Assembly (NCBI GenBank): GCA_900765095.1
Contig: CAAFRB010000004.1
Coordinates: 1 to 26,734 of the forward strand
Origin: Clostridia bacterium
GTDB taxonomy: Bacteria > Bacillota > Clostridia > TANB77 > UBA1234
Direction: 5' to 3'
Length of the DNA: 26,734 nucleotides
Below are positions 17,148 through 23,430 of this stretch, piece by piece; position 1 is the stretch's first letter, and each line of letters begins with the position of its first letter. The notes under the pieces are model-generated. The model had not been told where the DNA came from, did no database searches, and was given only the letters and a program-made list of their open reading frames with translations. Both the position numbers and the translations under genes were made by a program.

Positions 17148-17218
17148 CCCCAGGCACTTGTACATGCTATAATCAAAGTTTCTTATCACTAAGGATATTA
17201 TAGTTCTTTATATAAATA

Positions 17219-17818
17219 TTACTTTTTCTTCTCTAAACAATAAAACGCATAAGCTATTACTGTTCCGATAGACGCTGTTACAAGTTGAGTCATTCCCATT
17301 GCCTTTTGTAGATTAGCCACAAGTTTTTCTGGGAATATTCCGATATAGTTTAATATTGAAAATGCACCAAATATAATTGCTACTTTTAGTACTATTCCAC
17401 ATATAGCAGTCAAAAAATAATTTTTGTTTTTTACTACTAATAATTTTTTAAACATGTATACAAGAACATAGTTTCCAACCCATATTGCTGGTATCATATA
17501 TACCATAAGTGGAGATGCTGTATGAAATACGTATCCACCTAATATTGTCGCTACACTTGGCATTGTAACTACTCCCATGATTTTAGCTGTTCCTTTTAAA
17601 TTTAATGCTGTCATTACTAATGTAGCATTTACAATTGAACCAATTATAAGTTGTGAATTTGTTGCTACCACACTAGTTGCTCCAAATATAGTATTTAGTA
17701 TTTGACCTAAAAATAATGGTACTAGTAATGAAATTAAATATACAAGAACTGTTTGAAAAATATCCATTCCTTTTGAAAATTCTTTGTACCTAATTTTTAT
17801 TGTTTTCTCACTGTCCAT
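17219..17818 (-). CDS. six-helix integral membrane protein, ECF S-component-like
   Basis: The 199-residue product has a charged N-terminus (IKIRYKEFSKG) and about six hydrophobic segments: near residues 17-42, 53-75, 83-103, 106-125, 135-158 and 177-195. GGYVFHTASPLMVYMIPAIW is conserved-looking. Size and layout resemble clostridial proteins annotated either as ECF transporter S components or, misleadingly, as iron hydrogenase; a substrate cannot be named. AAAAGGAGG precedes the ATG. A broken second copy of its 5' end lies just upstream (17971-18074), so the gene was once duplicated in tandem. Confidence 0.75.
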   Translation of the reverse strand: MDSEKTIKIRYKEFSKGMDIFQTVLVYLISLLVPLFLGQILNTIFGATSVVATNSQLIIGSIVNATLVMTALNLKGTAKIMGVVTMPSVATILGGYVFHTASPLMVYMIPAIWVGNYVLVYMFKKLLVVKNKNYFLTAICGIVLKVAIIFGAFSILNYIGIFPEKLVANLQKAMGMTQLVTASIGTVIAYAFYCLEKKK

Positions 17819-17855
17819 TTTTATCCTCCTTTTAATTAATAAGCTTAGTATATTA

Positions 17856-17884
17856 ATATTACCATTTCGTCATCAGCAACACAA
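17856..17884 (-). promoter_or_regulatory. possible promoter of the six-helix membrane-protein gene
   Basis: Read on the minus strand: TTGTGT (17879-17884), 17-bp spacer ending in TGG, TAATAT (17856-17861). It has an extended -10 flavour. It lies just downstream of a REP copy. Confidence 0.4.
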
Positions 17885-17907
17885 TATTTTTTTCGACAAG
17901 AAAGCGA

Positions 17908-17970
17908 AACAAACAGGGACAGTCCTTTTTGTTACACTCAAACAATCAGAAACTGTCCTTTTAATAATGT
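17908..17970 (+). repeat. REP/REPIN copy A (full)
   Basis: The 26-bp core (17908-17933) begins AACAAACAGGGACAG and ends CCTTTTTGTT, a near-palindrome. A spacer follows, then an inverted half, ACTGTCC at 17952-17958, ending AATAATGT. Positions 17909-17970 are identical to 19417-19478. The two inverted halves make a REPIN-like unit. It abuts the broken copy of the membrane-protein gene. Confidence 0.9.
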
Positions 17971-18074
17971 AGGAATCAAAAGAGCACTTATATAAATTAA
18001 AATTGTTTGAAGTATATCAATGCCTTTTGAAAAATATCTCTGTACCTAATATTTATTGCTTTTGCATTTTCCAT
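17971..18074 (-). pseudogene. truncated duplicate of the six-helix membrane-protein gene
   Basis: From ATG 18074 (GGAGAAGG upstream) the sequence reads MENAKAINIRYR. After a single-base frameshift, FSKGIDILQTILIYISALLIP follows. This aligns with the N-terminus of the intact neighbour (KTIKIRYKEFSKGMDIFQTVLVYLISLLVP). Homology stops where REP copy A begins, so about 160 codons are lost. It is a tandem duplicate broken by a deletion or insertion at the REP. Confidence 0.85.
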
Positions 18075-18189
18075 TTTACAACCTTCTCCAATCTAGTATA
18101 TGCTTTTGCACAGTTATTAGTCAATTATTTTTAATACATAAATTGTAGTCATTAGCCAACTATTTTTACACTACTACTTTTAATATATA
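18075..18189. repeat. gene-free stretch with an imperfect direct repeat
   Basis: Two 23-bp imperfect copies of an AGT-ATTAG-CAA-TATTTTTA pattern lie at 18112-18134 and 18147-18169, 35 bp apart, between the zf-HC2 gene and the broken membrane-protein copy. They may be promoter-region relics. I see no terminator here. Confidence 0.35.
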
Positions 18190-19374
18190 TCAATCATTTT
18201 CTTCCATTTTAACATTGCTTTGATTTGTACTCATACAATCTATCCAATCATACTCCGCTTCATTTGATACTTTTTCTCCGCCTTTTATTATTATGCCACC
18301 AAGCCTCTCTTCCGTCCTGTTTTCTTCTATATCTTCTACATTTCTCATTATTAGTGTTCTAGTGCTGTTTTCTTCTATTCCGCTTCCATCATCTACTATT
18401 ACATATACATCTCCGTTTGTCCATAATTCCACTTTGTGTAGTGATGAACCTGCAAAACCAAATGGTGAAAGTGTTTTTTGTACTTCTAGTTTTTTCACAT
18501 TTGTTAAATCTAGTTTTACATCATCTTCTGTAACAGTATCAAAAGAGTAGTTATATAGTGTTATTTGGTCTAAAATTTCTTTTACAACTTTGGCGTTATT
18601 ATAAAAGCTTATTTTAGATCCTTTTTCGACACGCCTTGATGGTAGTAAAGTTTCGGCATCTATCCAAAACTCATTTTCTTTAGCTTTGTCTTGTGCATCT
18701 GTAAAAACATAATATTTGCCCCATCCATTTTCTATTACATCAATATTCATCGTAAGTGCAAGTTCAAACTTTGAGGTTAAAAGCGCATCATATAAATCTA
18801 GATAAATTGTTTTTGATGTTGTTTCATCAAATTTCTTATTTTCTTCAATTTCATATGTGTTCGTATAATTAGTTATTTTTACAGTGTTTTTCTTATCTAA
18901 GTCGCTATAATTTGTCATAAAAACAAATTCTCCACTATCACTATAAAATGTTGTTACATCTTTAATTTTTCTATCTTTATAGTATTTTTCAAAGACAGAT
19001 GTCTTTCCATCGCCCATTAGTGATATTTGCTCACTATATATGTTATTTCTGCTATATAGTTCTTCGATTTTTCTTTGTATCTTAGATATTATTAAAACTT
19101 TTCTTAGATACATTCCTAATATAATCAATATAATGATTCCAATTATAATAAAAAATGTCCTTAATATATTTTTTCTTCTAAACTTTTTAAAATACTTTAA
19201 AGCCTTTACTTCATCATTCGTACTTTCATTTTCTTTTTTGATTTCTCCTAATCTTTTCTTGCACTCATCGCACATTTTTAAATGCTCTTCTACCATCTTT
19301 TTAGATTCGGCATTTAGCGTTTCATCGCTATATCCAAGTAACAAATCTCTTATAATTTCACATTCTTTCTTCAT
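18190..19374 (-). CDS. zf-HC2 zinc-finger transmembrane protein, anti-sigma-factor-like
   Basis: The 394-residue product has an N-terminal cytoplasmic zf-HC2 motif: Cys5, His31, Cys35 and Cys38 (EEHLKMCDECKKRL), as in zinc-binding anti-sigma factors. A basic stretch and one membrane helix (about residues 70-90) follow, then a roughly 300-residue extracytoplasmic part with EFWIDAETLLPSRRVEKGSK, recalling lipoprotein-carrier-like folds in such proteins. Normally an ECF sigma gene lies just upstream; here the upstream gene is dfx, so no partner is visible. The start is ATG 19374, after AAGGAGG. The open frame reaches 25 codons further, but those codons are translated REP sequence. Confidence 0.8.
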   Translation of the reverse strand: MKKECEIIRDLLLGYSDETLNAESKKMVEEHLKMCDECKKRLGEIKKENESTNDEVKALKYFKKFRRKNILRTFFIIIGIIILIILGMYLRKVLIISKIQRKIEELYSRNNIYSEQISLMGDGKTSVFEKYYKDRKIKDVTTFYSDSGEFVFMTNYSDLDKKNTVKITNYTNTYEIEENKKFDETTSKTIYLDLYDALLTSKFELALTMNIDVIENGWGKYYVFTDAQDKAKENEFWIDAETLLPSRRVEKGSKISFYNNAKVVKEILDQITLYNYSFDTVTEDDVKLDLTNVKKLEVQKTLSPFGFAGSSLHKVELWTNGDVYVIVDDGSGIEENSTRTLIMRNVEDIEENRTEERLGGIIIKGGEKVSNEAEYDWIDCMSTNQSNVKMEEND

Positions 19375-19393
19375 CTCTATTTTCCTCCTTTGA

Positions 19394-19478
19394 AACAAAC
19401 AGGGACAGTCCTTTTTACAAACAGGGACAGTCCTTTTTGTTACACTCAAACAATCAGAAACTGTCCTTTTAATAATGT
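19394..19478 (+). repeat. REP/REPIN copy B (full, with internal 22-bp duplication)
   Basis: A 22-bp unit starting ACAAACAGGG is perfectly duplicated in tandem (19395-19416 and 19417-19438). The second unit continues as the full 62-bp element, identical to copy A, including the inverted half ACTGTCC and AATAATGT. The element starts 2 bp past the dfx stop and ends next to the ribosome site of the zf-HC2 gene, filling almost the whole gap. Confidence 0.92.
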
Positions 19479-19480
19479 TT

Positions 19481-19858
19481 TTATTTATTTTCTATTGCCC
19501 ATAATCCATGTTTATTACAATAAGCATAAATTGTTGCACCTTTTATGTTTTTAAATTTCACTTCTGGTTTTTCATTTGGTCTTAACCTAATTCTAGTAGT
19601 TTCATTTTCGGTTACTTGTGCAATCCAAGAAATATAGTGTTCTTCTTCCATTGGGTGCTCAACTTCGCCAACTCTAACAATCAAATCATCTCCATTGTCT
19701 ATTAGATAAGGCAAATGTTTTTCTTTCGATGCATCTACACTATTTGGTATAATTAATTGCATGGGTTTTCCACAACAAGTAATTCTATCTGGGTTGCCAT
19801 CTATAAAACCAATTACATTTCCACATGTCTCACATATATAAAAACGAGTATTTTTCAT
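19481..19858 (-). CDS. dfx: desulfoferrodoxin (superoxide reductase)
   Basis: Desulfoferrodoxin reduces superoxide to hydrogen peroxide without making oxygen, a typical defence of anaerobes. The 125-residue product has both iron sites: an N-terminal desulforedoxin centre with Cys9, Cys12, Cys28 and Cys29, and the catalytic centre II with Glu46-Lys47-His48 (EKHLP), His68, His74 (EHPMEEEHYISWI), Cys114 and His117 (YCNKHGLW). Spacing is as in classical two-iron Dfx. GAGGTG precedes the ATG. It is third in perR-rbr-dfx, 17 bp after rbr, so the peroxide it makes can be handled by the neighbouring rubrerythrin. Confidence 0.96.
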   Translation of the reverse strand: MKNTRFYICETCGNVIGFIDGNPDRITCCGKPMQLIIPNSVDASKEKHLPYLIDNGDDLIVRVGEVEHPMEEEHYISWIAQVTENETTRIRLRPNEKPEVKFKNIKGATIYAYCNKHGLWAIENK

Positions 19859-19875
19859 ATTTTCACCTCATTATA

Positions 19876-20415
19876 TTAATAATTTTCTGCTTTTATTTCA
19901 AAATATGCTTTTGGATGTGCACATACTGGACAAATCTCTGGTGCAGACTTTCCAATTACGATATGACCACAATTTCTGCATTTCCAAATCTTTTCTCCAT
20001 CTTTACTGAATACTAAACCATTTTCTACGTTTTCTAATAATTTTAGATACCTTGCCTCATGTTCTTTTTCAATTTTTGCAACCTCTTCAAATAAAAATGC
20101 TATTCTTTCAAAGCCTTCTTCTCTAGCCTCTTTAGCCATTCTCTCATACATATTAGTCCATTCAAAATTTTCACCAGAAGCAGCATCTTTTAAATTTTCT
20201 ATTGTTGATGGAACGTCATTATCATGTAAAAGCTTAAACCAAAGTTTTGCGTGTTCTTTCTCATTATCTGCTGTTTCTAAAAACAAATCTGCAATTTGTT
20301 CATATCCTTCTTTTTTAGCCTTGCTTGCATAATAAGTATATTTATTTCTTGCCTGAGACTCGCCCGCAAAAGCCTCCATTAAATTTTTTTCTGTCTTTGA
20401 ACCTTTTAATTCCAT
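19876..20415 (-). CDS. rbr: rubrerythrin
   Basis: Rubrerythrin is a cytoplasmic peroxidase that reduces hydrogen peroxide at a diiron site, fed by a rubredoxin-like iron centre. The 179-residue product has the four-helix ferritin-like domain (EAFAGESQARNKYTYYASKA with the first Glu ligands; TADNEKEHAKLWFKLL; KIEKEHEARYLKLL) and a C-terminal rubredoxin domain with Cys146, Cys149, Cys162 and Cys165 (CRNCG and CPVC). Its AGGAGG ribosome site is built into two Arg codons at the end of perR, 3 bp before which the stop falls, so translation is coupled to the regulator. Confidence 0.97.
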   Translation of the reverse strand: MELKGSKTEKNLMEAFAGESQARNKYTYYASKAKKEGYEQIADLFLETADNEKEHAKLWFKLLHDNDVPSTIENLKDAASGENFEWTNMYERMAKEAREEGFERIAFLFEEVAKIEKEHEARYLKLLENVENGLVFSKDGEKIWKCRNCGHIVIGKSAPEICPVCAHPKAYFEIKAENY

Positions 20416-20418
20416 AAT

Positions 20419-20814
20419 TTAATACCTCCTATTTTTTTCTTTGCATTTTCCACAAATTCCATATACAATCACACCATCTAATAAAGGATCCATCTCCGTT
20501 TGTTTAATTACTGATAGTTTTACATTTTTCAAATCGAAATCATACTCAAAATCCTTAACCATTCCACAATATTTACAAATAATATGATTATGCTTTTTGT
20601 GAATGTAATCATATCTGTCTGCTCCACCCGCCATAGAAATTTTTATAATGTATCCCTCATCCACTAAGTCTTTTAAATTTCTATATACTGTTCCTCTACT
20701 AACACTTGGAATTTTTTCCTTTATACTATTATAGAGTTCTTCAGCAGTTGGGTGTGATTTGTAATTTTTTAAAATGCTTAACAAATCTTCTCTTTGTCTT
20801 GAATAGTTTTTCAT
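20419..20814 (-). CDS. perR: peroxide-responsive repressor PerR (Fur family)
   Basis: PerR is a metal-bound repressor inactivated by oxidation of its metal-ligand histidines. The 131-residue product has the winged helix (HPTAEELYNSI; SRGTVYRNLKDLVDEGYI) and a metal-binding dimer domain. All five residues matching the B. subtilis PerR sensing site are present: His21, Asp68, His74, His76 and Asp87. Asp rather than Glu at the last position favours PerR over Fur. Structural zinc ligands Cys79, Cys82, Cys121 and Cys124 are present. The N-terminus is shorter than in B. subtilis. It leads the operon with rbr and dfx, and a Fur-type palindrome lies in its own 5' region, so autoregulation is likely. 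Confidence 0.93.
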   Translation of the reverse strand: MKNYSRQREDLLSILKNYKSHPTAEELYNSIKEKIPSVSRGTVYRNLKDLVDEGYIIKISMAGGADRYDYIHKKHNHIICKYCGMVKDFEYDFDLKNVKLSVIKQTEMDPLLDGVIVYGICGKCKEKNRRY

Positions 20815-20828
20815 AAACTCCTTCTTTC

Positions 20829-20853
20829 AAAAATAAGAATAATTCCTATTTTT
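20829..20853. promoter_or_regulatory. candidate PerR/Fur box
   Basis: A 25-bp palindrome with one mismatched pair (AAAAATAAGAAT, centre A, ATTCCTATTTTT) lies between the -10 and the perR start. Its centre fits the 7-1-7 layout of Per/Fur boxes (TTATAAT-N-ATTATAA type). Binding here would block transcription of perR-rbr-dfx. Confidence 0.75.
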
Positions 20854-20860
20854 CGTTTCT

Positions 20861-20889
20861 ATTTTATATCTAACAAAAGTAATTGTCAA
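20861..20889 (-). promoter_or_regulatory. sigma-A-type promoter of perR-rbr-dfx
   Basis: Read on the minus strand: TTGACA (20884-20889), 17-bp spacer, TAAAAT (20861-20866). It is followed directly by the Fur-type palindrome. Confidence 0.85.
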
Positions 20890-20912
20890 GAATAAAAGAA
20901 GAAAGGGAGGGA

Positions 20913-20938
20913 AACAAACAGGGACACTCCTTTTTGTT
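20913..20938 (+). repeat. REP copy C
   Basis: A 26-bp core beginning AACAAACAGGGACAC and ending CCTTTTTGTT, identical to copy D. It differs from A and B by one base at the centre (C for G). It lies between the perR promoter and the 3' end of the secreted-protein gene. Confidence 0.9.
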
Positions 20939-20971
20939 ACTTTTTGCTCTCTTTAATATTTCTTTTTAAGG

Positions 20972-20991
20972 TTTTTATAGTACCTATAAAA
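20972..20991 (-). terminator. possible terminator of the secreted-protein gene
   Basis: A hairpin TTTTATAG, loop TAC, CTATAAAA (20973-20991) lies just past the stop at 20998. The stem is almost all A/T and no strong U-run follows, so it is weak. Confidence 0.35.
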
Positions 20992-20997
20992 TATTTA

Positions 20998-22062
20998 TTA
21001 AAATCTAAAATCACCACTTGGTGGAGTTGAGACTTTTTCAAAACTGTCTAAAGTAGCTTTTGTGTGTGCGTAATATGAATGAACAAATGCCAGCGCAACA
21101 CTTTCGGGATTTAGTAATTCTTGTTCTTCACCGCTGTCACATATATTTTGTTGTTTTGTATATGTTTGCATTGCCGAGAATGGTTTATTATCTGGAAAAA
21201 TAGGATATATATATCCATATTTATCGGCATCATAAACCCTTTCAACACACCAAATTCCTCCGGCACCTTTTTTGACAGGTTGAGATAACATCAATGTGAA
21301 GTATATATCTTTATCCTCATCCGTTTCTATTTCACCGTATGCACGGTATGGATAATATTTAAAATAAACATGATCGCCGCTATATGTTTCTGAACTCTCC
21401 CAAAATTGATCATCATCGTATTTGTTAAAATCGTTCATTTGAATAATTGTTTCTATTGCACTTTTGCGACAAATATTTGACACGTTATTATATTGTTCTA
21501 CATCTTCTAAATTTAAAACCTGTAAATCTGGAGGGACAGTCATTATGTAATAGTGCTTTCCGTCAAATGCAAAAGCATACTCATTTATCGAATCACCACC
21601 AGTAAGATATTGCTCATAATCTGCCCTATCCAATTGTAAAACTGTGAATAAACGTCCAAAAATATAACCGTTTCTTTTTCCCTCTTCATAAGCTACTTTG
21701 TAATAAACGTCAAAAAGTGACTTTTCAAAATAAGGCTCTGCATTTTCAGGATTGACTATTATTTCATTTTCATACTCTACCGGCAAAGACATGAAACATC
21801 CGTTTTTTTCAAAACTTAATGTTTTGCTTTCTCTTCTATCTTTTCTCTCCCACTTAAAAAAAGTTTTTTTACTACCATCAGTAAATATATATGTATCTAC
21901 AAATATCCCTTTATGATTTTGATACAAATTTCCACCGTTATAATCTTCGACTATTTTAATAATTGGTACATTATTAAATAATTTAGCTTGTACCGTATCA
22001 ATCATAACGATTCCAAATAAGACGATTAAAGCTATAAAAGCACACTTTAAACTTTTCTTCAT
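20998..22062 (-). CDS. secreted protein of unknown function
   Basis: I do not recognise this protein. The 354-residue product has a clear signal peptide (MKKSLKCAFIALIVLFGIVM to about residue 26, with an AxA-like VQA cleavage site) and no later membrane helix. The mature part is mixed alpha/beta and rich in Tyr and acidic residues, with YIFTDGSKKTFFKWERKDRR near the start and ESVALAFVHSYYAHTKATL at the end. That last helix looks like the opening of a domain, yet the protein stops 20 or so residues later, so the C-terminus may be shortened. The start is ATG 22062 after AAGGGAGG; an ATG 13 codons upstream has no ribosome site. A frame-broken small membrane ORF lies just upstream. Confidence 0.8.
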   Translation of the reverse strand: MKKSLKCAFIALIVLFGIVMIDTVQAKLFNNVPIIKIVEDYNGGNLYQNHKGIFVDTYIFTDGSKKTFFKWERKDRRESKTLSFEKNGCFMSLPVEYENEIIVNPENAEPYFEKSLFDVYYKVAYEEGKRNGYIFGRLFTVLQLDRADYEQYLTGGDSINEYAFAFDGKHYYIMTVPPDLQVLNLEDVEQYNNVSNICRKSAIETIIQMNDFNKYDDDQFWESSETYSGDHVYFKYYPYRAYGEIETDEDKDIYFTLMLSQPVKKGAGGIWCVERVYDADKYGYIYPIFPDNKPFSAMQTYTKQQNICDSGEEQELLNPESVALAFVHSYYAHTKATLDSFEKVSTPPSGDFRF

Positions 22063-22109
22063 TTTTTTCCTCCCTTCAAATTTAAGATTCTTAATAATCA
22101 ACCTTTAAA

Positions 22110-22252
22110 TTATTCTCTATTTTCACCATATACTTTTCGTGTAGTAAAAACATTTTTTATTAAAAACACAACATATAATATTAGCCAAATTAAATCAGCT
22201 ATCGCTGAAAATAATTTCGTATGATTAGTATCTTCATAGTTTGTTTTTGCAT
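22110..22252 (-). pseudogene. frame-broken small membrane protein ORF
   Basis: ATG 22252 has an excellent AGGAGG 8 bp upstream, but its frame stops after 17 codons. With one extra A in the run of five A after ATGC, the frame would read MQKTNYEDTNHTKLF, then SAIADLIWLILYVVFLIKNV and TTRKVYGENRE, 47 residues with one membrane helix, ending 47 bp before the secreted-protein start. This may be a true single-base deletion, slippage-dependent expression, or a sequencing error in the homopolymer. Confidence 0.55.
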
Positions 22253-22313
22253 TTTCAATCCCTCCTTTCAAAAATATTTAATTTTACATTCAAAGCATTT
22301 CTCTCCTTACTAA

Positions 22314-22343
22314 ATTATACCCTATACTTTGCATACAATTCAA
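22314..22343 (-). promoter_or_regulatory. possible promoter for the small ORF and secreted-protein gene
   Basis: Read on the minus strand: TTGAAT (22338-22343), 18-bp spacer, TATAAT (22314-22319). The -10 is perfect and the -35 fair. It begins about 20 bp downstream of REP copy D. Confidence 0.55.
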
Positions 22344-22363
22344 GACACACACAGCAACACAGC

Positions 22364-22389
22364 AACAAACAGGGACACTCCTTTTTGTT
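22364..22389 (+). repeat. REP copy D, left flank of the transposase gene
   Basis: A 26-bp core beginning AACAAACAGGGACAC and ending CCTTTTTGTT, identical to copy C, 21 bp past the stop of the Y1 transposase. Its orientation is opposite to the copies on the other side of that gene. GTTTC-CCT-GAAAC just after it (22387-22399) can form an extra small hairpin. Confidence 0.9.
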
Positions 22390-22410
22390 TCCCTGAAACA
22401 GCCCCTCTCT

Positions 22411-23148
22411 CTATTTATACCCTTTCTTCCTAAGTCTTCTATACAGTGTGATTCGTGATATTTCCATCAAATTTGCAATTTCACAATCAGTTACTTTACA
22501 TTTTTCTTTCATTGTTTTATATATTTGTACCGTTTTTTCAAGTTCATCATCGTTATTTTCATATTTTTTTCTAACTGCTTGAAAAGACTCCATAATATCA
22601 GCTTTTGAATACTCATCATCCATAAATTTAGTGATTGTATTTGTATTTTTCAAAATATTCCCAATATCATCAGGATTAAAATCACAAATCTCAAGCATCT
22701 TTTCTTGTATACTCATATATGAATTAAAGCTTGAATATTGATATTCGCCGGCCTTATCACATATATTAGCCTTTATCGGATTTTGATGTATATATTTTAT
22801 ACAGTTTAATAAATAATCTTTCGTATATATACTTTCACTGCGAAATCTTTCTCTAAAAACATGTCCAATCTTTTTTCTTCTATTATTGAAAAATATAGCA
22901 AATGATGTGTTTGTTTCTTGCATGCATTTTGATATTCTTTTTAATTCATTACAAAAAAACAAAGCATGCACATGATTATCCATAACACAATATGCAATTA
23001 TTTCAATATCATTTTTAAAAGTATTATGCCTTAAATAATATAAATATTTGTCTTTACATATATTGTCTTTAAAAATAAATTTCTTTTCATCTCCTTGCAC
23101 CATGACATGACAAAAATTTGATTCGTAATAATAACGTGGTTTTCTCAT
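22411..23148 (-). CDS. REP-associated tyrosine transposase (RAYT, Y1/HUH family)
   Basis: RAYTs are IS200/IS605-like single-strand DNA transposases thought to spread REP palindromes scattered in their host genome. The 245-residue product has the N-terminal FCHVMVQG strand, the metal-binding His-Val-His (DNHVHALFF, His59 and His61), the RFRSESIYTKDYLLNCIKYI segment with the likely nucleophile Tyr119, and HQNPIKANI after it. The C-terminus (DCEIANLMEISRITLYRRLR) forms a helix-turn-helix, a common add-on in this group. AAAGGAA precedes the ATG. The frame is intact. REP cores flank it in inverted orientation, which supports RAYT over a plain IS200 element; no second gene (tnpB) is present. Confidence 0.9.
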   Translation of the reverse strand: MRKPRYYYESNFCHVMVQGDEKKFIFKDNICKDKYLYYLRHNTFKNDIEIIAYCVMDNHVHALFFCNELKRISKCMQETNTSFAIFFNNRRKKIGHVFRERFRSESIYTKDYLLNCIKYIHQNPIKANICDKAGEYQYSSFNSYMSIQEKMLEICDFNPDDIGNILKNTNTITKFMDDEYSKADIMESFQAVRKKYENNDDELEKTVQIYKTMKEKCKVTDCEIANLMEISRITLYRRLRKKGYK

Positions 23149-23220
23149 TCTTTTTTCCTTTCATTATTTCTTATTTTGCATTCGCTTTTTATAATTTTCA
23201 CCAAAAGCACCATTAGATTT

Positions 23221-23294
23221 TTATATTAGATTAACAAAAAGGACTGTCCCTCTTTGTTATATTAGATTAACAAAAAGGATTGTCCCTATTTGTT
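23221..23294 (-). repeat. REP copies E1 and E2, tandem
   Basis: Two 36-bp tandem units start at 23221 and 23257, each opening TTATATTAGATTAACAAAAA. The 26-bp cores are 23233-23258 and 23269-23294, in inverted orientation to copies A-D. E2 has GGATTGTCC for GGACTGTCC. They lie about 85 bp upstream of the RAYT start. Confidence 0.92.
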
Positions 23295-23323
23295 TCCCCT
23301 CTTTGTTGCTTCCCATTTTTTAG

Positions 23324-23374
23324 AAAAAAACGGGGTCAAACTATCTTTAAAGAATAGCTTTCCCCCGTTTTTTA
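23324..23374. terminator. strong bidirectional terminator after the SLH-protein gene
   Basis: AAAAAACGGGG (from 23325) pairs with CCCCGTTTTTT (to 23373), with an inner AAACTAT/ATAGCTTT stem. Runs of A and T flank it so that it can end transcription on both strands. It lies about 50 bp past the SLH-protein stop and shields the RAYT gene from that transcript. Confidence 0.9.
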
Positions 23375-23404
23375 TTCTCAATATTTCAAATATTCAGTTA
23401 GTTT

Positions 23405-23430
23405 AACAAAAAGGACTGTCCCTATTTGTT
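23405..23430 (-). repeat. REP copy F, overlapping the SLH-protein stop codon
   Basis: A 26-bp core beginning AACAAAAAGGACTG and ending CCCTATTTGTT, in the E orientation. Read on the minus strand it starts AACAAATAG, supplying the last two codons (Asn, Lys) and the stop of the SLH protein. Confidence 0.9.

Noticed and set aside
19375..19449. 25-residue N-terminal extension of the zf-HC2 protein
   Set aside because: These codons are REP sequence. A strong AAGGAGG sits just before the internal ATG at 19374.
22411..23148. Interpretation as a complete IS200/IS605 element with a guide-RNA-linked partner
   Set aside because: There is no tnpB/iscB gene or omega-RNA-like region. The protein has the longer, helix-turn-helix-tailed RAYT form and sits among REPs.
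17908..23430. The repeated AACAAA/GGGACA units could be taken for a CRISPR array
   Set aside because: Spacing is irregular (from 0 to over 1400 bp), copies occur in both orientations, and genes lie between them. There are no regular spacers and no cas genes.
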